Part shown: positions 17,463-26,512 of the stretch, piece after piece
How the letters are laid out: each line of letters opens with the position of its first letter
How positions within the stretch are numbered: position 1 is the stretch's first letter
Source: Natrialba asiatica DSM 12278
Lineage (GTDB): Archaea > Halobacteriota > Halobacteria > Halobacteriales > Natrialbaceae
Direction of reading: 5' to 3'
Assembly (NCBI RefSeq): GCF_000337555.1
Contig: NZ_AOIO01000034.1
Span: 162,914-226,913 of the forward strand
Length of the DNA stretch: 64,000 bases
Translations under genes and position numbers: made by a program
The notes under the pieces: model-generated
What the model was told of the DNA's origin: nothing
The model's database searches: none
What the model saw: only the letters and a program-made list of their open reading frames with translations

Positions 17463-18413
17463 ATGGACGCGATGGTCATCACCGAGTTCGGCGAGACCGA
17501 TGTCTTCGAACGGCGTGATATGGACCGCCCGGAACCCGGGCCGACCGAACTGCTCGTCCGCGTACACGCGTCGTCGGTCAATCCCGTCGACTGCAAGATC
17601 CGGCAGGCCGGCTCGTGGGCCGGCATCGCTCCGCCGACGATCATCGGCTACGACGTGTCGGGCGTCGTCGAGGATATCGGCGGGGCCGTCGCGGACTTCG
17701 AAGTCGGCGACGAAGTCTTCTACACTCCCGAAATCTTCGGCGAACAGGGGAGCTACGCCGAGTTCCAGACGGCGGACGAGTCGATCGTCGCGCCCAAGCC
17801 CGAGTCACTGTCCCACGAGGAGGCCGCGGCGCTGCCCCTCGCCGCGGCGACCGCCTGGGAGGCGATCGTCGCGCGGGGCGACGTGACGGCCGGCGAGACG
17901 GCCCTGATCCACGGTGCCGGCGGCGTCGGGGCGCACGCGGTCCAGATCGCCGACGAGAGCGGCGCGACGGTGGTCGCCGTGACCAGCCCCGAGACGGTCG
18001 ATCAGACCGACGAACTCGGTGCCGTGCGAGCCATCGATTACGAGTCCGAGGACTTCACGGACGTGATCGACTCGGAGTTCGACGAGGGCGTCGACCTCGT
18101 CTTCGACACCGTCGGCGGCGAGACGCTGGTCGACAGCACCGCGGTCACGAATCCGCACGGCCGACTCGTCACGATCCTCGAACCCGAAGGGGAGTGGGGG
18201 AGCGCGTACCAGCAAAACTACACGCTCGAGATGTGCTTCTTGGAGCGCGACCGCCGGCCGCTCGACGCGCTTCGCCGACTCGTCGAGGCGGGGCGGCTCG
18301 AATCCGTCATCGACTCGGTGCTTCCGGTCACGGAGGTCGCGCAGGCCCACGAAATGGTCGAGGGAAGCGGGCTGACGGGCAAGGTCGTCCTCGACGTCGA
18401 CGGCGCGTGGTAA
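17463..18413 (+). CDS. zinc-independent alcohol dehydrogenase/quinone oxidoreductase (MDR) family
   Basis: 316 residues. N-terminal GroES-like domain (VRVHASSVNPVDCKIRQAG, GYDVSGVVEDIG) and a C-terminal Rossmann domain with HGAGGVGAHAVQIA (about 142-155). The Cys/His ligands of zinc alcohol dehydrogenases are absent, so it belongs with NADPH:quinone or enoyl reductases. The length suits this subgroup. The substrate is unknown. It is 80 bp upstream of the DUF5817-type gene. Confidence 0.9.
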   Translation: MDAMVITEFGETDVFERRDMDRPEPGPTELLVRVHASSVNPVDCKIRQAGSWAGIAPPTIIGYDVSGVVEDIGGAVADFEVGDEVFYTPEIFGEQGSYAEFQTADESIVAPKPESLSHEEAAALPLAAATAWEAIVARGDVTAGETALIHGAGGVGAHAVQIADESGATVVAVTSPETVDQTDELGAVRAIDYESEDFTDVIDSEFDEGVDLVFDTVGGETLVDSTAVTNPHGRLVTILEPEGEWGSAYQQNYTLEMCFLERDRRPLDALRRLVEAGRLESVIDSVLPVTEVAQAHEMVEGSGLTGKVVLDVDGAW

Positions 18414-18493
18414 ACGGCGCGCCGTCATCGGGCGCTATTCACTTTCGCCCCGGTTGCCCAACCTTCAACTACGACGCTCTCCCACGAACCAGC

Positions 18494-19018
18494 ATGTACG
18501 CCGTCGTCGGCTGTAGCGAGTGTTCGAACCTCTGGATCATCGAGGGGCGCTCCGAAACGACCCAGTGCCCCCGCTGTGGCACCCGCCGCGCCTACGAAAA
18601 GCGCAAGAAGTTCGTCGAAACCGACGACGCGAACCACGCCCGCGAGGTCCGCGCCTCGATGCTCGCCAACCGCCAGGACCAGGGCGAAGCCTTCGCCGAA
18701 CTCGACTCCTTCGACGCGCTCGAGGACGACGTTGCAGGCGGCGTCGTCGACGACGCCGAGTACATCGAACAAGCGGGCCTCGACGCCGCTGAAGTCGAGG
18801 CGGCCGGCGACCGCGACCCGCGCGGCTCCTCCCGAAGCGGAAGCAAGAAAGAGATCGTCGAACGGGCGCTCGCCGAACTCGAGCGGCCGACCGAGGACGA
18901 TATTATCGCGTTCGCCAGCGAACACGGCGTTTCCCCCGAGTTCACTCGAGATGCACTCAAAAAACTCGCCAGGCGGGGGACGGTGAGCGAGAGTCGAGGG
19001 CAGTATCGGCTGCTCTGA
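18494..19018 (+). CDS. DUF5817-type zinc ribbon and winged-helix protein
   Basis: 174 residues from ATG 18494 (MYAVVGCSECSNLW). The N-terminal zinc ribbon uses CSEC and CPRC (about 7-30); the middle is acidic; the C-terminal part (about 115-174, KKEIVERALAELERP... GVSPEFTRDALKKLARRG... ESRGQYRLL) looks like a winged helix-turn-helix. The arrangement is typical of a haloarchaeal family with unknown role, possibly nucleic-acid binding. TATA-like sequences precede it. Confidence 0.8.
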   Translation: MYAVVGCSECSNLWIIEGRSETTQCPRCGTRRAYEKRKKFVETDDANHAREVRASMLANRQDQGEAFAELDSFDALEDDVAGGVVDDAEYIEQAGLDAAEVEAAGDRDPRGSSRSGSKKEIVERALAELERPTEDDIIAFASEHGVSPEFTRDALKKLARRGTVSESRGQYRLL

Positions 19019-19060
19019 GCCGGCATTCGCGCTCGTTTCGCGGCCGGCGGAACGGCACGG

Positions 19061-19068
19061 CTTTACAT
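19061..19068 (+). promoter_or_regulatory. TATA box that decides the start of the next small membrane protein
   Basis: CTTTACAT lies 21-28 nt before ATG 19089 but only 12-19 nt before the alternative ATG 19080, which favours 19089 as start of a leaderless gene. Confidence 0.4.
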
Positions 19069-19088
19069 CCGCTCTCGAAATGACGGCT

Positions 19089-19436
19089 ATGGTCGAAACG
19101 GTGGATGTGCAGCGAGAGGTGATCGGGATCGGGTCGGCAATTGCGGTGCTTCTCGTCGGTTACGGGACGGCCATCAACGAGACGATCGGCGGCGTTCGAA
19201 CGACGATCCTCGCGACCTGGGTCTTCGCTGCCACGTTCGCCCTTCTGGCCCTCTTACACGGTTCCTACGGTCGGCGAGACTTCGCCGCGGCTCATGGCGG
19301 CGCAGCCGTTGGACTGCTGGCCTTTTTGCTCGCGACGGCCGGCCCGCAGGCGCTCGTGGGACTCCTCGTGTTCGTCGGCAGCGGTGCGTACATCGCGATC
19401 GCGACGCTGCGCGCTCGGCCGACGACCGCGTCGTGA
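19089..19436 (+). CDS. small membrane protein of unknown function
   Basis: 115 residues (MVETVDVQREVIGIG...). Four hydrophobic helices are apparent: IGIGSAIAVLLVGYGTAI, TILATWVFAATFALLALLHG, AAAVGLLAFLLATAGPQAL and VGLLVFVGSGAYIAIATL. No recognised family. The start 19089 is preferred over ATG 19080 by TATA spacing. It is convergent with HMG-CoA reductase. Confidence 0.65.
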   Translation: MVETVDVQREVIGIGSAIAVLLVGYGTAINETIGGVRTTILATWVFAATFALLALLHGSYGRRDFAAAHGGAAVGLLAFLLATAGPQALVGLLVFVGSGAYIAIATLRARPTTAS

Positions 19437-19487
19437 GCTGAACTCGATGGGAAATCAGACCGCTCCGGAGGTACTGCTGGCTGCCCG

Positions 19488-20768
19488 TTATCGACCGAGA
19501 TCCTCGTGAGCGCTCGCCAGGTGGCGCGAGGAAAGCGCCGCGAGCAGGGAGAGTTCACCCGCGAGTGCGCCGACGGCGATGATCTCGGCGAGGGCGTCGG
19601 CGTTCGAGCCGGCGGGATCGCCGCCGCCGCGGAGGCCGAGAACGTCGAGGGCTTCGGCCTGCGTCGGGAGTTTCGTCCCGCCGCCGACGGTGCCGACTTC
19701 GAGGGAGGCGAGCGAGACGGCGGCGTAGAGGTCGGTGGTGCCGTCCTCGTGCTCGCGCTCACGGCTTCGCCGTTCGTCGGACCGAGGCGACGCCGTCGCC
19801 TCGCGGGCCTCCATCGTCGTGATCGCGTTCGCGGCCTCGACGACCTGGGCCTCGTCCTGGCCGGTCGCGAGGAAGGCGGCGGCGACGACGTTGGCCGCGT
19901 GGGCGTTGAAGCCGAGGCTGCCGGCCTTGGCGCTGCCGGTCAGGTTCTTACGCGTGTTGGCTTCGGCGATGGCCTCGGCGGTCGTGTGCAGGCGCTCCTC
20001 GACGAGTTCACCCGGAATGACGACGTCGGCGGTGACGGAGCGGCCGCGGCCCTCGACGGCGTTGATGGCGGCGGGCTTTTTGTCGGAACAGAGGTTTCCC
20101 GAGAGGGCGACGAGCGAGGCGGGCGTTTCGGCCTCGACGAGTTCGCAGGCCTCGCCGGTGGCGATGGTGACCATGTTCATTCCCATGGCGTCTTTGGTGT
20201 CGTAGGCGAACCGGAGGTAGACGGAGTCGCCGACGACGTAGGTGTCGACGGCGAGGAGTTCGCCGTGACTGGTGGTCGACTCGGCGGCCTCCCGGAGTGC
20301 GTCGACGTTGTCGTCGACCCACTCGATCGTCTCGGCGGCCTCGGCGACGCCGTCGACGCGGAACACGGGGGCGCGAGTCATGCCGTTCTTCGTCACGCGG
20401 GCGTCCGCGCCGTCGGCGTCGCGGATCACCGAGAGGCCGCGGTTGACCGACGCCAGGAGCGCGCCCTCGGTCGTCGCCAGGGGGAGGTAGTGCTCGCCGT
20501 CGGCCGCGCCGCCGGAGACCGAGACGGGACCGACGACGCCCATCGGAATCTGAGCCGCGCCGATCATGTTCTCGACGGTCGACTCGGCCTGCTCGGCGGC
20601 GAAGGCGTAGTCGGCGGTGGCGTCGAGTTCGGTATCGGTTTCGCGTTCGACGAACGTGCGGCGAGCCTCGGCCGCGGTGTCGGGGTCGGCGTGGTCCTCG
20701 AGTTCGTGGATGCGGAGGTCGCCGTCCTGCACGCGGTCGGCGAGGGCGTCCGGATCGGTTGCGGTCAT
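19488..20768 (-). CDS. hmgA: HMG-CoA reductase (class I, NADPH)
   Basis: 426 residues from ATG 20768 (MTATDPDALADRV). The enzyme makes mevalonate from HMG-CoA, the committed step to archaeal isoprenoid lipids. Catalytic residues are visible: E102 (TTEGALLAS), K230 (NLCSDKKPAAIN), D305 (ATGQDEAQ) and H421 (SAHEDLG), together with the DAMGMNM cofactor motif (193-199). Length is normal for archaeal class I enzymes, which lack the membrane domain of the eukaryotic protein. In haloarchaea this is the target of statins. Confidence 0.96.
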   Translation of the reverse strand: MTATDPDALADRVQDGDLRIHELEDHADPDTAAEARRTFVERETDTELDATADYAFAAEQAESTVENMIGAAQIPMGVVGPVSVSGGAADGEHYLPLATTEGALLASVNRGLSVIRDADGADARVTKNGMTRAPVFRVDGVAEAAETIEWVDDNVDALREAAESTTSHGELLAVDTYVVGDSVYLRFAYDTKDAMGMNMVTIATGEACELVEAETPASLVALSGNLCSDKKPAAINAVEGRGRSVTADVVIPGELVEERLHTTAEAIAEANTRKNLTGSAKAGSLGFNAHAANVVAAAFLATGQDEAQVVEAANAITTMEAREATASPRSDERRSREREHEDGTTDLYAAVSLASLEVGTVGGGTKLPTQAEALDVLGLRGGGDPAGSNADALAEIIAVGALAGELSLLAALSSRHLASAHEDLGR

Positions 20769-20941
20769 GCGTTGGTGGAGACGGCGATGCGCCCTAAGGG
20801 TTGCTGATTGTTTGCGCACCGGTCCAGGGAACGAGCAGGGGTCAGAGAACGGGAAGCGGCACTGGTCACCGGCGACCGACGGACACCTCGTCGGGCCGAC
20901 AACCACCGAGTTCTTTGTCGGCGTGGCTCCTCAGGACGACC

Positions 20942-22600
20942 ATGACCGAAGCCGCCGATCTCCTGCTCACCAACGCGGCAGTCCACAGCCTGGCGGAGCC
21001 CGATACCGTCACGGAGGCTGTCGCGATCCGCGACGGCAAAATCGTCCGTCTCGGCGACGCGTACGAAATCGAGTTCCTCGAGGGCGTCGAAACCGAGGTG
21101 ATCGACTGCCAGGGACGGACCGTTCTGCCCGGGTTTATCGACGCGCACACGCATCTCGACCACCTGGGCGAACGGTTGGTCCACGCCGATCTCTCGGCCG
21201 TCGAGAGCCGAGCGGCGGCCCTGGATGCGCTCGCCGCGCAGGCGGATTCCCCGGGGGGTGACGACGAGACCGTGGGCGAACGCAAGCGCGGGGACGAGCC
21301 CGACGACTGGCTCCTCGGCTTCGGGTACGACGAGAGCACGTGGGCGGACGCGACGGACTACCTCACGCGCGAGGATCTGGATCGGGTGAGCGACCGGCGA
21401 CCCGTCGCCGCGTTCCGGGTCGACGTGCACACGGCCTCGCTGAACTCGGTCGCCCTCGCTCGGCTCCGAGACGACCTCCCCGAGGACGACGTTCGGTTCG
21501 CGGACGGCGAGGCGACCGGCGTCGTCGTCGAAGATGCGGTTGGCGTTCTCAGGGACGCGGTCGCCGCCGGCCCCGCAGCGATGAGAGAGATCATCGCGGC
21601 CGCCGCCGAGCATGCCGTCTCCCGCGGCGTCACCGGCGTCCACGACATGGTCCAACGCTCGACGGCCGCCCGCGCCTACCGCGAGCTGGCGGCCGCGGGC
21701 GACCTCCCGCTACGCGTTCGGATCAACTACTGGAGCGACTACCTCGACGATCTCGCTGCCGTCGGCCTTCCGACGAACGCGGGCGACGAGTTCGTCCGCG
21801 TGGGTGCGATCAAGTCCTTCTCCGACGGGAGTTTCGGCGGGGAGACGGCGAAGGTGTTCGAGCCGTACGTCGGCGCGGATGAGGACGCGGCAGCCGTTGA
21901 TGTCGACGAGAGTGAGGACGGCGCGAGCGACAACGCCAATCGCGGCCGGTGGGTCGTCGACCCCGACGACCTCGCGGCCATCGTCGAACGCGCCGACGCC
22001 GCGGACCGCCAGTTGTCGATCCACGCCATCGGCGACGAAGCCATCGAGGAAACCCTCTCGCTGCTCGAAACGACGTCCGACCCGGCCGGGGCGCGCCACC
22101 GCATCGAACACGCCGAACTCGCGACCGACGACCAACTCGATCGCATGGCCGACGCGGGCATCGTCGCCTCGATGCAGCCGAACTTCCACCGCTGGGCTGA
22201 CGAGGGCGGCCTCTACGAGCGGCGACTCGGCGAGGAGCGCCGGACGCGGACCAACCGGTTCCGCCGAGTTCTCGAGGCGGGCGTCCCGCTCGCGTTCGGG
22301 TCGGACTGCATGCCGCTCGACCCGCTGCTGGGGATTCACCACGCCGTCACCGCGCCGACGGAGCCACAGCGGCTCTCGGTCACCGAGGCGATTCGGGCCT
22401 ACACTCGCGGCGGTGCCGACGCCGGCTTCGACGAGGATCGCCTCGGCACCGTCGCGGTCGGCAAGCGGGCCGATCTCGTCGCGCTCGAGCGGTCACCGTG
22501 GAAGCACCCGGATCGGATCGACGAGATCGACGTCGCGATGACGGTCGTCGACGGTGAACTCGTCTTCGACGGCCGCGAAGAGGCGACCGAGCGCTACTAG
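20942..22600 (+). CDS. amidohydrolase family protein (YtcJ-like)
   Basis: 552 residues from ATG 20942 (MTEAADLLLTNAAVHSL). The metal site begins at H69/H71 (GFIDAHTHLDH), with later ligands in FSDGSFGG, SIHAIGDEAIEE and FGSDCMPLDPL. It matches the large amidohydrolase_3 group (YtcJ, N-substituted formamide deformylase-like), whose substrates are mostly unknown. An Asp/Ser-rich insertion (about 320-340) lies between ligands. It is divergent from hmgA with about 170 bp between. Confidence 0.9.
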   Translation: MTEAADLLLTNAAVHSLAEPDTVTEAVAIRDGKIVRLGDAYEIEFLEGVETEVIDCQGRTVLPGFIDAHTHLDHLGERLVHADLSAVESRAAALDALAAQADSPGGDDETVGERKRGDEPDDWLLGFGYDESTWADATDYLTREDLDRVSDRRPVAAFRVDVHTASLNSVALARLRDDLPEDDVRFADGEATGVVVEDAVGVLRDAVAAGPAAMREIIAAAAEHAVSRGVTGVHDMVQRSTAARAYRELAAAGDLPLRVRINYWSDYLDDLAAVGLPTNAGDEFVRVGAIKSFSDGSFGGETAKVFEPYVGADEDAAAVDVDESEDGASDNANRGRWVVDPDDLAAIVERADAADRQLSIHAIGDEAIEETLSLLETTSDPAGARHRIEHAELATDDQLDRMADAGIVASMQPNFHRWADEGGLYERRLGEERRTRTNRFRRVLEAGVPLAFGSDCMPLDPLLGIHHAVTAPTEPQRLSVTEAIRAYTRGGADAGFDEDRLGTVAVGKRADLVALERSPWKHPDRIDEIDVAMTVVDGELVFDGREEATERY

Positions 22601-22701
22601 TACACTCGCGAGACAGACGCCGTCGGCAACCGGTTGAAACCACTAACTGGCTCGTGGCCGTAGCGAGGCGGGATGCGCTCACGCAAGCGCCGATCCGGAC
22701 G

Positions 22702-23931
22702 ATGAATCTCCGCGAGAGCCTGCGGATTAGCTGGCGGTCGATCACGTCTCACAAACTCCGGTCGACGCTGACGACGCTCGGCGTAATCATCGGCATCGCG
22801 GCGGTGATCACGTTCGTGGTCCTCGGCTCCGGCTTCTCCGAGAGTATCGTCGGGGACATCGAGGCCGATCAGGAACCGGTGATGATCGTCCAGACCCAAT
22901 CCGAGCCGGAGAACGGGTTCGGCATCCTGACGGTACAGACCCCGATATACACCGAGAGCGACATCGAGGCGCTCGAGGGGATCGACGGCGTCGAGTCCGT
23001 CGCGCCGCAGGGACCGCTCGACGTGATCCAGACGGGGACCGACGACGAGCAGGTGACCGGCGTCGTCGACGTGCAAGCGACCACGGCCGACGCGTTCGAG
23101 TTCTCGACGTTCGTCGACGGCGAGGCCTTCGACGGTGCGGCCGCAAACGAGGCGGTCATCAACCAGCAGGCGAGTCAGGCGTTCGAGGAGAACGTCTCGG
23201 CCGGCGACGAGCTGACGCTCACGTTCGAGGACGGCGAGACGACGACGGTCACGGTGACGGGCGTCACCGAAAGCGAACTCGGCGGCCAGACGCCGCCGCA
23301 ACTCTACCTTCCCGCGGAGGAACATTACACGACGACGATAGAGACGCCCGACGGGGAGACCGAACGCGCGTATCCGTCGCTGCAGGTGGGTGCGGAGAGT
23401 CTCGAACAACTCGATCCGACGCAAGAAGCCGTAACCGACTACCTCCGAGACGACTCCCACGCGGCCGAGCTGAAGCAGGACGACGAGGACGTCGCGGTCC
23501 AGACGATAGAGGATACGATCGACCAGTTCATGGACCTCGTCAATCAGCTGACCGGCTTCGTCGCCGCCGTCGCCGCGATCGCGCTCGTCGTCGGCTCGAT
23601 CGGCATCGCGAACATCATGATCGTCAGCGTCACCGAACGAACGCGCGAGATCGGCGTCATGAAATCCGTCGGCGCGACGAGGCGCGACATCATGCAGTTG
23701 TTCCTCGTCGAGGCGGTCGTGCTCGGGTTAATCGGTGCCGTCTTCGGGATCGCCCTCGGACTCGGCGTCGGCTACCTCGGCGTCCAACTGGTCGACTGGC
23801 CGATGGTCTACCCGGTCGACTGGATCGCCATCGCCGCCGCCGTCGGTATCGGCGTCGGCGTCGTCTCCGGCCTCTATCCGGCCTGGCGAGCCGCCAGGGT
23901 CGACCCGATCGAGGCGCTTCGGCGCGAATAG
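22702..23931 (+). CDS. ABC transporter permease, MacB/FtsX type
   Basis: 409 residues from ATG 22702. One N-terminal transmembrane helix (TLTTLGVIIGIAAVITFVVLG), a large extracellular MacB_PCD-like domain (about 50-270), and three C-terminal helices with the FtsX motif (AIALVVGSIGIANIMIVSVTERTREIG..., IGAVFGIALGLGVGYLGV, AAAVGIGVGVVSGLYPAWRAARVDPIEALR). Such permeases normally work with a LolD-like ATPase; none is adjacent here, so the partner must be elsewhere. Confidence 0.9.
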   Translation: MNLRESLRISWRSITSHKLRSTLTTLGVIIGIAAVITFVVLGSGFSESIVGDIEADQEPVMIVQTQSEPENGFGILTVQTPIYTESDIEALEGIDGVESVAPQGPLDVIQTGTDDEQVTGVVDVQATTADAFEFSTFVDGEAFDGAAANEAVINQQASQAFEENVSAGDELTLTFEDGETTTVTVTGVTESELGGQTPPQLYLPAEEHYTTTIETPDGETERAYPSLQVGAESLEQLDPTQEAVTDYLRDDSHAAELKQDDEDVAVQTIEDTIDQFMDLVNQLTGFVAAVAAIALVVGSIGIANIMIVSVTERTREIGVMKSVGATRRDIMQLFLVEAVVLGLIGAVFGIALGLGVGYLGVQLVDWPMVYPVDWIAIAAAVGIGVGVVSGLYPAWRAARVDPIEALRRE

Positions 23932-24021
23932 AACCGAGAATTCGGGCGCGAGACTCGAACCCGGCACACGCCCGGAACCGCCACCGTTATTGTGTCAAGT
24001 TGAGAGACGCAACTGAAACAG

Positions 24022-24780
24022 ATGCTCGGACCCGCCCTTTTCCTCGTCGGCGTCGTCGCCCTGCTGTACACCGGTTCGCAGTTACGACCCGCCTACCACG
24101 TCTACCGCGGCGATACCAACGACGTGATTGCCGTCGAACGCGCCGAAGAACCGGTCGAAATCGAGGGCACCGCAACCGAACTCGACGGAACCGTAACCGC
24201 CCCGCTGAGCGAGACGCCGTGTCTCGCCTACGAGTTCGAGGTCGAAGAACTCCAGTCCAGCGGGAAGAACTCGTCGTGGAACACCGTCGACGAGGGGGCC
24301 GCCGCCGTCCCGTTCAGACTCGAAGACCGCACGGCGAGCGTCCGCGTCGATTCCGCCGGTGCCGACCTGGCGCTCTCGACCGCGGTCACCGTCGACGTCG
24401 ACGGCGGCGATCCCGAACCGGAGCCGATCCGCCGGTTCCTCGAAACCGAATCCGACCTCGAATCCGAGAACACCTCCCTCGACCTCGGCGTCGTCGAACT
24501 CGCGACCGGCAACGACCGGAAGTACCACGAGCGGCGGCTCGAACCGGGCGATGACGCCTACGTCTTCGGTCGGTCCCGCTACGACGTCGAGGCGCGAGAG
24601 ACGATGCGCGATATCAGCGCCGTCATCGAGGATCGTCCGGAGTCGCCGGCGTTCGTCGTCTCCGATTCGTCGCAGGACGGGGCGGCCCGCCTGCTCGCGA
24701 AACGGTACCTCTCCTGGCTCGCCATTAGCGCCATCTTGCTCCTCATCGGCGGGTGGATGACCGTCGCGATGGTTGTCTGA
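24022..24780 (+). CDS. membrane protein with GIDE-like domain, unknown function
   Basis: 252 residues. An N-terminal helix (GPALFLVGVVALLYTGSQL) and a C-terminal helix (LAISAILLLIGGWMTVAMVV) flank an extended beta-rich domain containing VEIEGTATELDGTVTAPL, TPCLAYEFEVEE and DDAYVFGR. This resembles the GIDE domain first defined in the mitochondrial E3 ligase MUL1, here without a RING domain. The archaeal role is unknown. It follows the FtsX-type permease by 90 bp. Confidence 0.65.
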   Translation: MLGPALFLVGVVALLYTGSQLRPAYHVYRGDTNDVIAVERAEEPVEIEGTATELDGTVTAPLSETPCLAYEFEVEELQSSGKNSSWNTVDEGAAAVPFRLEDRTASVRVDSAGADLALSTAVTVDVDGGDPEPEPIRRFLETESDLESENTSLDLGVVELATGNDRKYHERRLEPGDDAYVFGRSRYDVEARETMRDISAVIEDRPESPAFVVSDSSQDGAARLLAKRYLSWLAISAILLLIGGWMTVAMVV

Positions 24781-24933
24781 ACGCCGGCGGTGGCTCACGT
24801 TCCGTTCTACCGTCACCCAGCATCGGAAACGGGAGTATACATCCCACCTCCCCGAACTTCTGTCGCAGTGAGTTGCTTCGTTGCACCACTACGTCTGACG
24901 GGAGGACGCGGGCGACTCGTGCGACCGGAGACT

Positions 24934-24940
24934 CTTTTAT
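24934..24940 (+). promoter_or_regulatory. TATA box of the F420-dependent oxidoreductase gene
   Basis: CTTTTAT is 23-29 nt before ATG 24963, leaderless spacing. Confidence 0.5.
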
Positions 24941-24962
24941 CGATCGCGTGTATCCACCGGCC

Positions 24963-25946
24963 ATGGAAATCGGTCTCATGATAACGTCGTTCGGGGACGT
25001 CGATCAGGCGGACGTCGCCGCCCGCGCCGAAGAACGCGAGTACGACGCCGTCTGGGTCGGCGAACTCTGGGGTGCAAGCGGCGTCGTCCAACTCACCGAG
25101 ATGGCCTGCCGGACCGAGGAGATCGAACTCGGCAGCGCGATTTTGAACGTCTACTCCCGGACGCCGGCCGTCCTCGCGATGACCGCCGCCTCGCTCTCGC
25201 GCGCGTCGAACGGCCGATTCACGCTCGGGCTGGGGACGAGCACGCCGAAGGCCGTCGAGGACCTACACGGCCGCTCGTTCGACCGGCCCGTTCGGCGCGC
25301 CCACGAGACGATCGAGCTGCTCCGGCGGTTTACCGCCGGCGACGGCGACCCCGTCTCCTACGAGGGCGAACTCCTTTCGGCCGCGGACTTTCCCTCGCTC
25401 GACGCGCCGGTGCCGATCTACCACGCCGGCCTCGGCCCGGCGAACCGCCGCGTCGTCGGCCGCCTCTGCGACGGCTGGATTCCGCACAACATTCCGTTTT
25501 CGCACCTCGACGAAGCGTTCGAGGCGGTCGCCGACGCCGCGCGCGAGCGAGATCGAAACCCGGACGAGATCACGATCGCACCGTACGTCCCGTCCGCCGT
25601 CAGCGAGGACTCCCGAGAGGCACGTGACACCCTCCGCCAGCATATCGCCTACTACGTCGGCAGCGGAGACGGGTATCGGCGCGCGGTCTCGATGACGTTC
25701 CCCGATCAGGCGGAGCGAATCGCCGAAGCGTGGCGACGGGGCGACACCGGCGAGGCGACGGCGGCGGTGACCGACGAGATGCTCGCCGACCTCGGCGTCG
25801 CCGGAACCCCCGAGCAAGCCCGCGGCCAACTCCGGACGCTCCTCGCGGAGACCGGCATCGACCGTCCGATCATCGTCGTGCCGGAGCCGGCGTCGAGTTC
25901 AGTGGCCGAGACGACGATCGATGAACTCGCGCCGGCGCGGTTGTAG
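24963..25946 (+). CDS. LLM-class F420-dependent oxidoreductase (Mer-like, TIGR04024 type)
   Basis: 327 residues of the luciferase-like monooxygenase fold. The F420-binding type N-terminus (MEIGLMITSFGDVDQADVA, YDAVWVGELWG) and the LGLGTSTPKAVEDLHG segment match the group annotated as methylenetetrahydromethanopterin reductase-like in haloarchaea. These organisms are not methanogens; the true substrate is uncertain, and a role in C1 carrier metabolism is inference. ATG 24963 is favoured by the TATA position. Confidence 0.88.
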   Translation: MEIGLMITSFGDVDQADVAARAEEREYDAVWVGELWGASGVVQLTEMACRTEEIELGSAILNVYSRTPAVLAMTAASLSRASNGRFTLGLGTSTPKAVEDLHGRSFDRPVRRAHETIELLRRFTAGDGDPVSYEGELLSAADFPSLDAPVPIYHAGLGPANRRVVGRLCDGWIPHNIPFSHLDEAFEAVADAARERDRNPDEITIAPYVPSAVSEDSREARDTLRQHIAYYVGSGDGYRRAVSMTFPDQAERIAEAWRRGDTGEATAAVTDEMLADLGVAGTPEQARGQLRTLLAETGIDRPIIVVPEPASSSVAETTIDELAPARL

Positions 25947-26006
25947 CGGGGGGCTCGAGAAGGGGCGCTATCCGGCATCACTTTCCGCTCTCCCGTCTAC
26001 CGAAGC

Positions 26007-26489
26007 GGCACGGAGCGACCGTGTCGGATCCGCCTGGCCGCGCCGGCCGATGCGGCGGCGGTCCGCGAGATCTACGCCCCGTTCGTCGAGACGACGACGG
26101 TCTCGTTCGAAGTCGAGCCGCTGTACGCTTCGTTGCTCTCGGTGCTGTCGGTCCAGGGGTATCGGAACGCCTACGCGGTCACGACGCTGCCCAATCCGGC
26201 GAGTGTGGCCCTTCACGAGCGGTTCGGATTCGAACCGGTGGGAACCTTTCCGGCGGTGGGATACAAGCACGGGCGGTGGCACGACATTCGGTGGTGGTAT
26301 CGGCGATTGGACCCGGAGTCGGCCGCGAAACCGGACCCGAATCGAGAGTCGGCGGCTTCCGAATCGGAATCGACCGACCCGTCGCATCCCGCCGATCCGG
26401 CGCTGCCGATGCCCCTTCCCGACCTTCGAGCGCGCGACGGCGACGAACTCGGGGCGGCGCTCCGAGTCGGCGAATCGTCCCTGTCCTGA
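26007..26489 (+). pseudogene. decayed GNAT acetyltransferase (phosphinothricin acetyltransferase-like)
   Basis: An in-frame remnant starts near 26007 without a start codon and reads IRLAAPADAAAVREIYAPFV ... TTVSFEVEP, the N-terminus of the Pat/Bar-type GNAT family. It then jumps at once to LYASLLSVLSVQGYRNAYAV, TLPNPASVALHERFGFEPVG and GYKHGRWHDIRWW, the family's C-terminus. About 75-85 residues that should lie between, including the acetyl-CoA loop (R/QxxGxG), are missing. The frame then runs into a low-complexity Glu/Ser/Pro tail. The product could not bind acetyl-CoA in the normal way. Confidence 0.75.
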
Positions 26490-26512
26490 TGGAATCTGTC
26501 GGCTCCACCTCC

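Noticed and set aside
17615-18493. Upstream extension of the DUF5817-type protein
   Set aside because: The sequence is Arg-rich and lies within the quinone oxidoreductase-like gene in another frame; the zinc-ribbon start is at 18494.
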